From Chloroflexota bacterium (GTDB lineage: Bacteria; Chloroflexota; Ktedonobacteria; Ktedonobacterales; JADMIN01): 64,000 nt of DNA. Location: assembly GCA_021323855.1 (NCBI GenBank), contig JAJPKE010000023.1, positions 124,001 to 188,000 on the forward strand, given 5' to 3'. A program made the translations under genes and the position numbers. Numbering within the stretch: the first letter of the stretch is position 1; every line of letters starts with the position of its first letter. The notes under the pieces are model-generated. The model was not told where the DNA came from, ran no database searches, and worked only from the letters and a program-made list of their open reading frames with translations. This document shows, in pieces, positions 43,514 to 54,529 of the stretch.

Positions 43514-45658
43514 CTACACCTGCGCTGGCACCTCAGCGCCGCTGGCACCGCTCACCTCAACATCCTTCGGCGCAGCCCGCACGGTGACGAGGTTGCTGTG
43601 GAAGGTGGATTGCCCACCGAGGTCCGCCAGCGCGTCGGAGGTGGTCCAGTTGATGTTGCGGCCATCCGGCGAGAGGCGCTGCCAGTTGCCTTTCGGCGCA
43701 ATGGCTACCCCTGGCGCGACATTGGGTGTCACCAGCGCGCGCAGCCGGCAGGAGCCGCGTTCGTTCTCCACGATCACCTCATCACCAGTTGCGATGCCAC
43801 GCGGCTCAGCATCCAGCGGGTGCAATTCGATGGAGGGCAGACCCTCTTTGGCGCGCAGGCTCGCCAGGTTCGCCAGGCTGCTCGACACGTAGTGATGCGC
43901 CGCGCCGGAGATCAGCGCCAGTTGCCCCGCAGCGCGCGAGGCGAACTCGGCGGGCGGCGTGTAGTCCGGCAGCGGGTCCACTCCGTAGGCAGCCATCGCC
44001 TCGCAGTAGAGTTCCACCTTACCGGAGGGTGTGGGGAAACGCAGATCGCTGAACGGCACATCCTGGCCTGGCGCAAAGCTCAGCGGCACCGTGCCCTCCG
44101 CTTGCAGCCGTTCCAGCGTAATGCCCTCTAGCAGCGGATTCTCAGCGCGGGTCGCGTCCAGCACGTCAGCGATCACCTCTTCGCCGCTCTGCCGCAGCCA
44201 CGGCTCCGTATAGCCCATGCCCGCCGCCAGCAGCTGCATCACGTCCCAATTGCTCTTCGCCTCGCCCAGCGGCTCGATGGCCTGCGCGTTGTATTGCAGG
44301 TTACGTTGCCCGTAGGGTCTGTGCAGGTCAATCTGTTCGAGCTGGCTGGTGGCTGGCAACACGATATCAGCATACTGTGCCGTATCCGTCATGAAGAGTT
44401 CATGAACGACGGTGAAAAGGTCCTCGCGTTGCAGGCCGCGAATCGTGCGGCTGGCGTTGGGCGCAGAGGCGACGGGATTGGCGCAATAGACATAGAGCGA
44501 GGCAACCGGCGGATCGCTGGCCTCGCCGGTGAGCGCCGCGCCGATACGATTCATGTTGATGACGCGCGGTGTTGGCGGGCACTCGCTGGCATGCCCCAGC
44601 GCCTCCGCATTCCAGCGTACATAGCCGCTGGTGCTATACGAGACGCCGCCACCGCGCACACCGATCTGCCCGACCAGCGCCGGAATGCAGAGCAGCGCGC
44701 GGATCGTCTGGCCGCCGTTGCCGTGCCGCTGCACGCCGTCGGCAAACTTCAGTGTGAAGGGCTGCGTCGTGCCGATGCGCTGGGCCAGCGCCTCTATCGT
44801 CTCCACTGCGACGCCGGTGATCTCGCTCACGCGCTCCGGCGGATACTGCGCCGCGCGTTCGCGGAGTTCGCGCCAGCCAACCGTATTCGCTTCCAGCCAT
44901 GCCTCGTTGTGCAGCCCATCGCGGAAGAGAACGTGCATCAGGCCGAGCGCCAGCGCAGCGTCGGTGGCTGGGCGCGGTTGGATATGTTCGTCGGCGGAGC
45001 GCGCGGTCAGCGTGCGGCGCGGGTCTATCACCACGACGTATGCGCCCTGGCGTTGCGCCTCGCGTAGCAGCGGCATGAAGTGCGGGCCGGTGCTGGCGGG
45101 ATTGTGCCCCCAAATAATAATGAGCTTGCTATGCAGGATATCGGCGGGGTCGGGCGCCTGCCGCTCGCCCAGCGTCGCATTCACCGCCGCCTCCGCCGCC
45201 GCGCCACAGATCGAGCGTTCCAGCCCGCTCGCGCCCATGCGATTCCAGAGCCGGTGATCGCAGACGGCCAGTTGCAGCATGCCCAGCGTGCCGCTATAGG
45301 AGTAGGGTAGAATCGCCGCCGCGCCATGCTCCGCGATGACCGCCTTCCAGCGCGACGTGATCTCCTCGATGGCTTCGTCCCAACTGATGCGCTCCCACTG
45401 GCCGCCTCCCTTCGCGCCCACGCGCCGCAGCGGATAGAGCAGCCGGTCAGGATGATAGACCCGTTCCAGATACGGGCGCACTTTGGCGCAGAGCCAGCCC
45501 TGCGTAATGGGATGCTCTTTCTCCGCATAGAAACGCACCGCGCGCCCATCCTGCACCTCGGTAATAGTGGCACAGGTATCGGGGCAATCGTGCGGGCACG
45601 CGCCACGCACTATGCGCGTATCAGCGTTGGTAGATGGCGACGATTCGACGGCGGACAT
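43514..45658 (-). CDS. Molybdopterin-dependent oxidoreductase, DMSO reductase family
   Basis: The protein is 714 aa from ATG 45658 (GAGGGAG upstream). The N-terminal [4Fe-4S] cysteines are CPHDCPDTC plus the Cys in GWLCAK. Molybdopterin-binding segments include RISWDEAIEEI, WGHNPASTGPHFM, IDPRRTLTARSADEHIQPRPATDAALAL and FADGVQRHGNGGQTIRAL. The C-terminal Molydop_binding domain contains ELHPLDAEPRGIATGDEVIVEN. No twin-arginine signal, electron-transfer or membrane subunit is adjacent, so it is probably cytoplasmic and stand-alone. The substrate is unknown. Confidence 0.9.
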   Translation of the reverse strand: MSAVESSPSTNADTRIVRGACPHDCPDTCATITEVQDGRAVRFYAEKEHPITQGWLCAKVRPYLERVYHPDRLLYPLRRVGAKGGGQWERISWDEAIEEITSRWKAVIAEHGAAAILPYSYSGTLGMLQLAVCDHRLWNRMGASGLERSICGAAAEAAVNATLGERQAPDPADILHSKLIIIWGHNPASTGPHFMPLLREAQRQGAYVVVIDPRRTLTARSADEHIQPRPATDAALALGLMHVLFRDGLHNEAWLEANTVGWRELRERAAQYPPERVSEITGVAVETIEALAQRIGTTQPFTLKFADGVQRHGNGGQTIRALLCIPALVGQIGVRGGGVSYSTSGYVRWNAEALGHASECPPTPRVINMNRIGAALTGEASDPPVASLYVYCANPVASAPNASRTIRGLQREDLFTVVHELFMTDTAQYADIVLPATSQLEQIDLHRPYGQRNLQYNAQAIEPLGEAKSNWDVMQLLAAGMGYTEPWLRQSGEEVIADVLDATRAENPLLEGITLERLQAEGTVPLSFAPGQDVPFSDLRFPTPSGKVELYCEAMAAYGVDPLPDYTPPAEFASRAAGQLALISGAAHHYVSSSLANLASLRAKEGLPSIELHPLDAEPRGIATGDEVIVENERGSCRLRALVTPNVAPGVAIAPKGNWQRLSPDGRNINWTTSDALADLGGQSTFHSNLVTVRAAPKDVEVSGASGAEVPAQV

Positions 45659-45767
45659 GAGCAAACTCCCTCTCCATACACAGGCACTTTCCATTCTATA
45701 GTACGCGAGAACGGCACAGTGGGCAAGGGCCAAGTAGCGAGGAGTGAGCAGGCCAATGCGCCGCAAT

Positions 45768-45878
45768 CGCGGCAGTAAACTGCCGGCGCACGCATGAATA
45801 GGCTGAAGCCGACCAGCCCGCACGGCAGTCCTCCGGCTTTAGCCGGCATAGACCGTGCCCCGGCTTTTTAAAGCCGGG
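45768..45878. repeat. Palindromic repeat family R2 copy upstream of the oxidoreductase
   Basis: It begins CGCGGCAGTAAACTGCCGGC and includes GGCTGAAGCC and CCGGCTTTAGCCGG. It ends in a perfect 20-bp hairpin, CCCGGCTTT-TT-AAAGCCGGG (45859-45878). It has the same module order as the copy at 30149-30252. Confidence 0.75.
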
Positions 45879-45922
45879 AATACAAGCCGGGAATACAAGC
45901 CGGGAATACAAGCCGGGAATAC
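45871..45922. repeat. Tandem array: four copies of a 13-bp unit
   Basis: The unit AAGCCGGGAATAC is repeated four times without change (45871-45883, 45884-45896, 45897-45909, 45910-45922). It overlaps the right arm of the preceding hairpin and runs directly into the atp-operon hairpin. Confidence 0.85.
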
Positions 45923-45958
45923 AAGTGAGCCAGTAGCATGATGGCTACTGGCTCACTT
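45923..45958. terminator. Perfect hairpin 3' of the ATP synthase operon
   Basis: The 15-bp arms AAGTGAGCCAGTAGC and GCTACTGGCTCACTT flank ATGATG, 15 bp beyond the atpC stop. No long T-run follows on the minus strand, so it may act as a bidirectional or RNA-stabilising hairpin rather than a simple intrinsic terminator. Confidence 0.55.
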
Positions 45959-45973
45959 ATGTTACGAGTGCGC

Positions 45974-46435
45974 TTAGTCTTCGAGTTCGCGCGGCGGACG
46001 GCGGCGATGGCCGACGCGCGTGCGATGCAACTCCGCCACTTTCAGGCGACCCACCGCGCGCTCCAACTCACCGAAGGCGCTGGATTGCGCATCGGCGCTG
46101 AGGCCACGCTGTTGGAGGGCAGCTTCGGCGCGGCGGCGAGCCTCCTCAGCGTGCGCCACGTCAATGTCCTCGGCGCGCTCCGCATCGTCTGCCAGCACCG
46201 TGACGATATCGTTATTGACTTCCAGGAAGCCACCGGCCACGAAGAGGCCCTCATCCACACCGCTCTGGCGAATCCGCATCTCGCCAAGCGCGAGCGTCGT
46301 GAGTAGCGGCGCGTGCCGGGGGAGAATGCCAAGCTGGCCCTCGCTCCCCGGCGCAATCACCATCTCGGCCTCGCCCTCGAAGACGGTCTGCTGTGCCGTC
46401 ACGATGGTCACGTGCAGCGTTGGGCGTTGCGACAC
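45974..46435 (-). CDS. atpC: ATP synthase F1 epsilon subunit
   Basis: The protein is 153 aa. The N-terminal beta-sandwich contains HVTIVTAQQTVFEGEAEMVIAP, GQLGILPRHAPLLT and FVAGGFLEV. The C-terminal helical domain (DVAHAEEARRRAEAAL) regulates ATPase activity. It is the last gene of the operon, 12 bp after atpD. A ~20-residue Arg-rich tail (RTRVGHRRRPP) is slightly unusual. Confidence 0.95.
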   Translation of the reverse strand: MSQRPTLHVTIVTAQQTVFEGEAEMVIAPGSEGQLGILPRHAPLLTTLALGEMRIRQSGVDEGLFVAGGFLEVNNDIVTVLADDAERAEDIDVAHAEEARRRAEAALQQRGLSADAQSSAFGELERAVGRLKVAELHRTRVGHRRRPPRELED

Positions 46436-46447
46436 GCTCGGCCTCCT

Positions 46448-48800
<2,353 letters not shown>

Positions 48801-48831
48801 GATGTCCTCGCTGTCCTCTCCGTGGAAGACC

Positions 48832-48874
48832 GCCCCCCACCCCTAACCCCTCCCCCGTTGCGACGGGAGAGGGG
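48832..48874. repeat. CCCTCTCC-type dispersed palindrome inside the atp operon
   Basis: A C-rich stretch ending CCCCTCCCCCG is followed by CGACGGGAGAGGGG, forming an imperfect hairpin between atpA and atpG. Related copies are at 43314-43352, 58160-58196 and 60307-60344. Confidence 0.6.
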
Positions 48875-48895
48875 AACGAGCTTAGGGGAACAAGC

Positions 48896-50428
48896 CTAGC
48901 GCGGCGCCGTCTTCTGATACTCTTGAATGGCTGCGTCGAGCTGGCCGAGCAGTTCTGGCGACAGCTTCTGCTTCTTGGTGACGCCGGTATCGTAGATGGT
49001 CTGCACCAACTCGCTATAGTTGGCGTCCATATAGCGGTGGAACTGCGCTTCCCACTCCGCCACCTTCTCCAGCGGCACCTGATCCAGATAACCCTTCGAG
49101 GACGCATAGATAATCATGATCTGATGCTCGACGGGCATCGGCTCGTATTGCTTCTGCTTCATGATCTCTTGCTGGCGCAGGCCACGGTCAATCTTGGCCT
49201 TCGTCGCCTTATCCAGATCAGAGCCGAACTGCGCGAAAGCCGCGAGGTCGCGGAACTGCGCCAGGTCCAGCTTCAGCGTGCCAGCCACCTGCTTCATGCC
49301 TGCCGTCTGTGCGGCGCCACCCACGCGGCTGACCGAGATACCCACGTTCATGGCTGGGCGAATACCGGCGTTGAAGAGATCGGTTTCGAGGAAGATCTGA
49401 CCATCGGTGATCGAGATGACGTTGGTGGGAATGTAGGCCGATACGTCGTTGGCCTTCGTCTCGATGATCGGCAGCGCCGTCAGCGAGCCACCGCCATACT
49501 CTTTGCTCAGGCGCGCGGCGCGCTCCAACAGGCGGCTATGCAGATAGAACACGTCGCCCGGATATGCCTCGCGGCCCGGCGGGCGGCGAATAATCAGCGA
49601 CATATTGCGGTAGGCGTCCGCGTGCTTGGAGAGGTCGTCGTAGATGACGAGGGCGTCGCGGCCACTCTCCATGATCTCCTCACCCATCGCGCAGCCGGCA
49701 TACGGCGCGAGATATTTGAGCGGGGCCGGGTCCTCGGCGCTGGCGTGAACGATAATCGTATGCTCCAGCGCACCATACTGGTTGAGGATTTCGCGGATAC
49801 GCGCCACCTGGAAGTTCTTCTGGCCGATGGACACGTAGATGCAGATGAGGTCTTTGCCCTTCTGGTTGATGATCGTGTCCAGCGCCAGCGCCGTCTTGCC
49901 GGTCTGGCGGTCGCCGATGATGAGTTCGCGCTGGCCGCGTCCAATCGGAATCAGCGCGTCCACCACTTTCAGGCCGGTCTGCACCGGCGTATCCACCGGG
50001 TGCCGCGTAATGACGCCAGGAGCGACACGCTCGACCGGGCGGAACTTGTCGGTGGCAATCGGGCCGCCGCCGTCAATCGGCTCGCCCAGCGCGTTCACCG
50101 TGCGCCCCAGCAGCGCGTCACCAACCGGCACCTGAATGATGCGGCCAGTCGTGCGCACTTCGTCGTCTTCGTGCAGCAGAGTAAAGTCGCCGAGAACCGG
50201 CACGGCCACTGAGTCTTCTTCCAGGTTGAAGGCCACGCCCATCAGCCCTGTGCGGGGGAACTCGACCAGTTCGAGATAACCGACACCGGAGAGACCATAG
50301 ACGCGGGCGATGCCGTCGGCGACCTCGATCACCGTCCCAACGCTCACCATCGCGGTATCGGTGGTAGATCCGTCAAAATGTGCTATGCGATCACGTATGA
50401 CTCGCGTAATTTCGTCCGCGATAGCCAT
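48896..50428 (-). CDS. atpA: ATP synthase F1 alpha subunit
   Basis: The protein is 510 aa with AAGGAG upstream of ATG 50428. The non-catalytic nucleotide site is [15 protein letters not shown], and conserved sequences include [34 protein letters not shown] and [25 protein letters not shown]. It fits the normal operon order after atpH. Confidence 0.98.
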   Translation of the reverse strand: MAIADEITRVIRDRIAHFDGSTTDTAMVSVGTVIEVADGIARVYGLSGVGYLELVEFPRTGLMGVAFNLEEDSVAVPVLGDFTLLHEDDEVRTTGRIIQVPVGDALLGRTVNALGEPIDGGGPIATDKFRPVERVAPGVITRHPVDTPVQTGLKVVDALIPIGRGQRELIIGDRQTGKTALALDTIINQKGKDLICIYVSIGQKNFQVARIREILNQYGALEHTIIVHASAEDPAPLKYLAPYAGCAMGEEIMESGRDALVIYDDLSKHADAYRNMSLIIRRPPGREAYPGDVFYLHSRLLERAARLSKEYGGGSLTALPIIETKANDVSAYIPTNVISITDGQIFLETDLFNAGIRPAMNVGISVSRVGGAAQTAGMKQVAGTLKLDLAQFRDLAAFAQFGSDLDKATKAKIDRGLRQQEIMKQKQYEPMPVEHQIMIIYASSKGYLDQVPLEKVAEWEAQFHRYMDANYSELVQTIYDTGVTKKQKLSPELLGQLDAAIQEYQKTAPR

Positions 50429-50528
50429 GTTCCACTCCTTATGCCAGATATCCCGCGCCTGCTCCACCGCAGGACGCTTCGCTGGCCCGGCGCCGGGCCG
50501 CCTCCATCGCTGGCGTTAGCCAACGATC

Positions 50529-51287
50529 TTAGCGGCGTCGCCGCTTATTATTGCCATTTCGGTTTGTATTGCCGTTATTGTTGCCGCTAGTGCCACTGCC
50601 ACCATTGCCACTGCCTGCGCCATTGGTGGTGGCGCGCGGCGCAGGCGTGTTGCTTGCGCTCACCGCTGGCCCCACATTGCTCAGGTCACCAGGACCACCG
50701 GGGCCAAAGAGATCAGCGAACATGCTGCCATCCTGGCCGCCAAACTCGCCACCGCCGCGCGCAAGCTGGCTACGCAACAGCGTAAAGCGACGTTTGAGGC
50801 TGCCATCAATCAGCGTATCGCCGACGCGGGCGATAGCGCCGCCCAGGATGCTTGGATCAACGCGCTCCTGCAAGAGAATGCGCTTGCCGGTGAGCTGTTG
50901 CAACTCGCCAACCACCTGCGTCCGCAGGCTATCGTCGAGCGGAATCGCCGTGGTGATCTGCGCGACCGCCTGGCCCTTGTAGTCGTTGTAACGCTTCTCG
51001 AACTCTGTAGCAATGGCTGGCGCATGGTCCACGAGATTGCGCTCGACCAGGAGCATCGCCAGGCTGAGCGCCTGCGGCTGCACCTTCGTGGCGAGCAGAT
51101 CACTGACGATCTGTTCTTTGCGGTCGGCGGGAACCTTTGGCTCGTTGAGTATGAACTGCAAGCGCTTGTTGCCAAAATACTCAGCGATGGTCTGGAGATC
51201 GTTCCGCCAGGTGTCAATCGTGCCAGACTCGGCGCCAATCTCGAAGACGGCTCCCGCGTAACGACGCGCGACTGCGCCCTTTAACAC
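50529..51287 (-). CDS. atpH: ATP synthase delta subunit with long polar tail
   Basis: The protein is 252 aa from a GTG that overlaps the atpF stop by 7 bp. The first ~180 residues are a normal delta/OSCP subunit: VARRYAGAVFEIG, LAMLLVERN, ITTAIPLDDSLR, DPSILGGAIARVGDTLIDGSLKRRF. After residue ~180 there is a ~70-residue Gly/Asn/Ser-rich extension ending GNNKRRRR. Most delta subunits end soon after the conserved SLKRRL segment. The tail is likely disordered and of unknown purpose. Confidence 0.94.
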   Translation of the reverse strand: MLKGAVARRYAGAVFEIGAESGTIDTWRNDLQTIAEYFGNKRLQFILNEPKVPADRKEQIVSDLLATKVQPQALSLAMLLVERNLVDHAPAIATEFEKRYNDYKGQAVAQITTAIPLDDSLRTQVVGELQQLTGKRILLQERVDPSILGGAIARVGDTLIDGSLKRRFTLLRSQLARGGGEFGGQDGSMFADLFGPGGPGDLSNVGPAVSASNTPAPRATTNGAGSGNGGSGTSGNNNGNTNRNGNNKRRRR

Positions 51288-51769
51288 TGGAGGTCCCTCG
51301 ATTGCGTGACGAACTCGCTCACCAGCTTACGGCTGGTGGTCTGGTCCATCGAGTTGCCGACGACATGCTCGGCAGCCTGGATGGCGAGGTCCGCCACCTC
51401 CTGGCGAAGCTGCGAACGCGCCTGTGCAACCTCTTGCTGGATGCGCCGCTCGGCCTGCGAGATGATGTCGCGGGCGCGCGACTGGGCATCCAGTTCGATG
51501 TCCCTGCGAACATGCTCGGCGGCCAGCGTTGCTTTGGCAATGGCGTCTTGCGCATCGCGGCGGGCCTGATCGAGCAGCGCCTCGACCCGCTTCTCCGCCT
51601 CGGCGACCTCGCGCTTGGCCTTCTCCGCGTTGTCCACGCCCTCACGGATGACCCGCTCACGCTGGTCCATCGTCTTCATGAGCGCCGGAAACGCCCACTT
51701 GGCCAGAACGATTAACATGACACCAAATACAAACGCCTGGGATACCAAACCCCAAAGATTAATGCCCAT
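51281..51769 (-). CDS. atpF: ATP synthase Fo subunit b
   Basis: The protein is 162 aa. One N-terminal transmembrane helix (LVSQAFVFGVMLIVLAKWAFPALM) is followed by a long Ala/Glu/Arg-rich coiled coil forming the peripheral stalk. One b gene is present, so the stalk is presumably a b2 homodimer. It overlaps atpH by 7 bp. Confidence 0.95.
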   Translation of the reverse strand: MGINLWGLVSQAFVFGVMLIVLAKWAFPALMKTMDQRERVIREGVDNAEKAKREVAEAEKRVEALLDQARRDAQDAIAKATLAAEHVRRDIELDAQSRARDIISQAERRIQQEVAQARSQLRQEVADLAIQAAEHVVGNSMDQTTSRKLVSEFVTQSRDLQC

Positions 51770-51828
51770 AGGCAGTACCGTCCTCTCCGCGTACTGAAGT
51801 ACGTCCCAGTTGCGTATCCTGGGATGAA

Positions 51829-52095
<267 letters not shown>

Positions 52096-52168
52096 TTATT
52101 TCCACCTGCGCCACAATGCGCAGGATTGGAAATCAATCGAATAGCGCGATGCGCTTTATAAGTCGCTT

Positions 52169-53074
52169 CTATGAAGCGGACTTTTCACCATGCGAAAGCG
52201 CCACTTCGGCGCGCTGATGAGTTGCATGAGCCGTTTCGGCGGCATGCTCCTCTTCCGGGTCCTCGTGTCCGTGGCTGGTCGTGCCCAACGTCATGAAGAT
52301 GAGCGTCAGGAAGGCGAAGACAAACGCCTGGATGAAGCCAACGAACAGTTCGAGGAAGTAGAAAGGAATGGCACCGACGAACGGCACCAGGAACGCGATG
52401 ACGAGCAGCAGCACGTCGCCGGCGAACAAGTTGCCAAAAAGACGGAAGCTGAGCGACAGGATGCGCAACGGTTCAAGAATCAGTTCCAGCAGCCCCACGA
52501 CCAGCCCCATCGGGCCTTCGCGGACACTGAAATAGCGGCCCAGTTGCAACCGCCAGCCGAGTATCTTGAAGCCGTACCACTGTGTGGCGACGAATGAGAT
52601 GATCGCCAGCGCAATGGTAAAGTTCAGGTCCGTGGAAGGCGGACGCAGCCAGGGCGTGATGCAGTTCGAGCTGGCATGGTCCACCAGGAAGATGCCCAGG
52701 ACCGTCTGCGGATGCGCCGGGCAGCCGGGCACCTCGTGGTTGATGGTACCAATCGTCTCGACGCCGGGGATGACTTCCCACCAGTTGGCCATGAGGACCA
52801 GCAGGAAGATCGAGGCTACCCACGGGAAAAAGCGCCGTCCGTTCACTTTGCCGGCCACTTCTTCACAGAGATGCAGCAGCGTTTCCGTCACCCACTCGAC
52901 AAGGTTCTGGATCGGAGTGGGGATGATGCTGGCTTTACGCGTGGCGAAATAGAAAAAGCCAAGCACGATAAGCGCGCTGACGATGCTGAGGAGAAGCGTG
53001 TTGTAGACGGGGAATGGCCCAATGTAGAAAAGGGCATCGGACGGCACGCCGATGTTGGGTAATTTCCAAAGCAC
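52169..53074 (-). CDS. atpB: ATP synthase Fo subunit a
   Basis: The protein is 301 aa from a GTG at 53074 (AAGGGAG upstream); the frame is open to a TTG at 53104. It contains about six helices. The essential Arg is in ILEPLRILSLSFRLFGNLFAGDVLL, and the C-terminal helix reads YFLELFVGFIQAFVFAFLTLIFM. A ~45-residue insertion between helices 2 and 3 includes GCPAHPQTVLGIF and WLRPPSTDLNFT, and a ~35-residue His/Glu-rich tail follows. Confidence 0.95.
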   Translation of the reverse strand: MLWKLPNIGVPSDALFYIGPFPVYNTLLLSIVSALIVLGFFYFATRKASIIPTPIQNLVEWVTETLLHLCEEVAGKVNGRRFFPWVASIFLLVLMANWWEVIPGVETIGTINHEVPGCPAHPQTVLGIFLVDHASSNCITPWLRPPSTDLNFTIALAIISFVATQWYGFKILGWRLQLGRYFSVREGPMGLVVGLLELILEPLRILSLSFRLFGNLFAGDVLLLVIAFLVPFVGAIPFYFLELFVGFIQAFVFAFLTLIFMTLGTTSHGHEDPEEEHAAETAHATHQRAEVALSHGEKSAS

Positions 53075-53164
53075 AGAGGCTCTCCCTTCGTCCCCTGGCT
53101 GCAATGGACCTTATGGCGCCCACCCAATACCTATCGCCAACTCATCCTGCACCCAACCTCTATT

Positions 53165-53392
53165 TCACTTGAGTGACATGACGAGACGGAAAATAGCGTA
53201 GATGCCAATGGCAAGGCCAAGCAGCAGCCCAATGAATGTCGCTATTGGCGTGGAATGGAGCCGGTCATCAATGAAGTGTCCAATCAGGACCCCCAGCGCG
53301 GCGCCGCCGACGATGTAGACAACGACCTGCGTGGGAACAGCGAATGCAGCCCAGAGGCTCTCATCATTCCGCTTCTTGTTGTCGTTCTGCAT
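53165..53392 (-). CDS. AtpZ/AtpI-like accessory membrane protein
   Basis: The protein is 75 aa from ATG 53392 (GGAGG upstream). Two transmembrane helices (VVVYIVGGAALGVLIGHFID and TFIGLLLGLAIGIYAIFRLV) with the intervening GHFIDDRL fit the AtpZ/AtpI family, which heads F-ATPase operons and helps c-ring assembly or Mg2+ handling. It is the first gene of the operon. Confidence 0.85.
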   Translation of the reverse strand: MQNDNKKRNDESLWAAFAVPTQVVVYIVGGAALGVLIGHFIDDRLHSTPIATFIGLLLGLAIGIYAIFRLVMSLK

Positions 53393-53423
53393 TGATGTGC
53401 CTCCAAATTCGCACACCGTGAGG

Positions 53424-53453
53424 AGTATACCATAGTCTCGTCATTCAAGGCAA
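53424..53453 (-). promoter_or_regulatory. Sigma-70-type promoter of the ATP synthase operon
   Basis: On the minus strand the -35 TTGCCT (53453-53448), an 18-bp spacer and the extended -10 TGG-TATACT (53429-53424) lie ~32 bp upstream of the first gene's ATG at 53392. It is the best-placed promoter in the gap. Confidence 0.65.
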
Positions 53454-53600
53454 TAGTTTATGCCTCTATTTACGATTCTTTATAGGAGGGCAAAGATATC
53501 GCTGCGACAGTCATAGCTGAGCATCGTCGTTGCCTTCCCGCCGGTCTCCCCTAACGTCTACAATGATATCCGCCAAAGCTGCTTGAATTGCCAGTTTGCG

Positions 53601-54338
53601 CTAAATGAGGCCGCGCTCGCGCGCCAGGTTGGCCGCTTGCGTGCGGTTGGCCGCGTGGAGCTTCATCAGAATATTCGAGACGTGATTCTTGACAGTACCT
53701 TCGGCTAGTACCAGTTGGTCGGCAATGTCGCGGTTGCTCGCCCCCTGCGCCAGCAGCCGCAACACGTCCACCTCGCGCTGGCTCAGTTCCTCCAGTCCAC
53801 CGGAGCCGCTGCCTGGCCCTACACCGTTTATCTGTCCGCCGCCTGCGCCGACAGCCGGTGGCACAGCCTCTTGCGCCGTCTGCCCGCGCTTACCAAACTC
53901 CATCAACAGCTTGGTAGCAACCTTCGGCTGGATGAACGATTCGCCCGCGTGGACCATGCGGATGGTCGCAGTGAGTTCGGTCGCTGGCGTATCTTTCAGG
54001 AGATAGGCCACCGCGCCAGCTTTGATGGCATCGAAGACGTAATCTTCATAGTCGAAGGTCGTCAGGATGATGACACGGCAGGGCAGGCCGCGCGCTGTGA
54101 TCGCCGCCGTCGCCTGGACACCGTTCTGGCGCGGCATCTGCACATCCATCAACACGATATCTGGCCGCAAGTTCTCTGCCAAACGCACGCCTTCTTCGCC
54201 GTCCGCCGCCTCGCCCACCACGGAGAACCCCGGCTCCAGGTCCAGCACGGTGCGCAGGCTCTCGCGCATCAGCGTTTGGTCTTCGCAGATGAGAATGCGA
54301 ATCGTGGCATTGGCGTTTGCTGTCTCTGGCTCGCTCAT
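53601..54338 (-). CDS. NarL/FixJ-type response regulator
   Basis: The protein is 245 aa with GGGAGAGACGGCT upstream of the ATG. The receiver domain has ILICEDQ, phospho-Asp65 in LMDVQMPRQNG, and LLKDTP. A ~30-residue Gly-rich linker leads to a LuxR HTH: LSQREVDVLRLLAQGASNRDIADQLVLAEGTVKNHVSNILMKL. It is very probably the partner of the HisKA_3 kinase at 56428-57936. The two are separated by an oppositely oriented TIR-TPR gene. Confidence 0.95.
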   Translation of the reverse strand: MSEPETANANATIRILICEDQTLMRESLRTVLDLEPGFSVVGEAADGEEGVRLAENLRPDIVLMDVQMPRQNGVQATAAITARGLPCRVIILTTFDYEDYVFDAIKAGAVAYLLKDTPATELTATIRMVHAGESFIQPKVATKLLMEFGKRGQTAQEAVPPAVGAGGGQINGVGPGSGSGGLEELSQREVDVLRLLAQGASNRDIADQLVLAEGTVKNHVSNILMKLHAANRTQAANLARERGLI

Positions 54339-54529
54339 AGCCGTCTCTCCCGCACCAGTGGTCCTCCGCAGCGTTCGCGGCGTTGCAGATATGCTGCCGC
54401 CAGCATACCACCGAATGGGTCTCAGTTACAGGGCTATTGTGTGTAGCAGCATCATCGCCGCTCCCTATGCTACAATGCGCGTTGGCGGTGAGATGATTCA
54501 TCGAACGCAGCGCAGAGGAAGGGGTTGCA

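Noticed and set aside
45659-45823. N-terminal extension of the molybdopterin oxidoreductase
   Set aside because: The extra 55 codons lie over repeat-rich sequence, and GAGGGAG precedes the ATG at 45658.
45768-45922. CRISPR-like array
   Set aside because: The repeated units are 13 bp, directly abutting with no spacers, and no cas gene is present.
50551-50982. Plus-strand ORF opposite the atpH tail
   Set aside because: It is a shadow of the atpH low-complexity sequence; atpH has the conserved domain and operon context.
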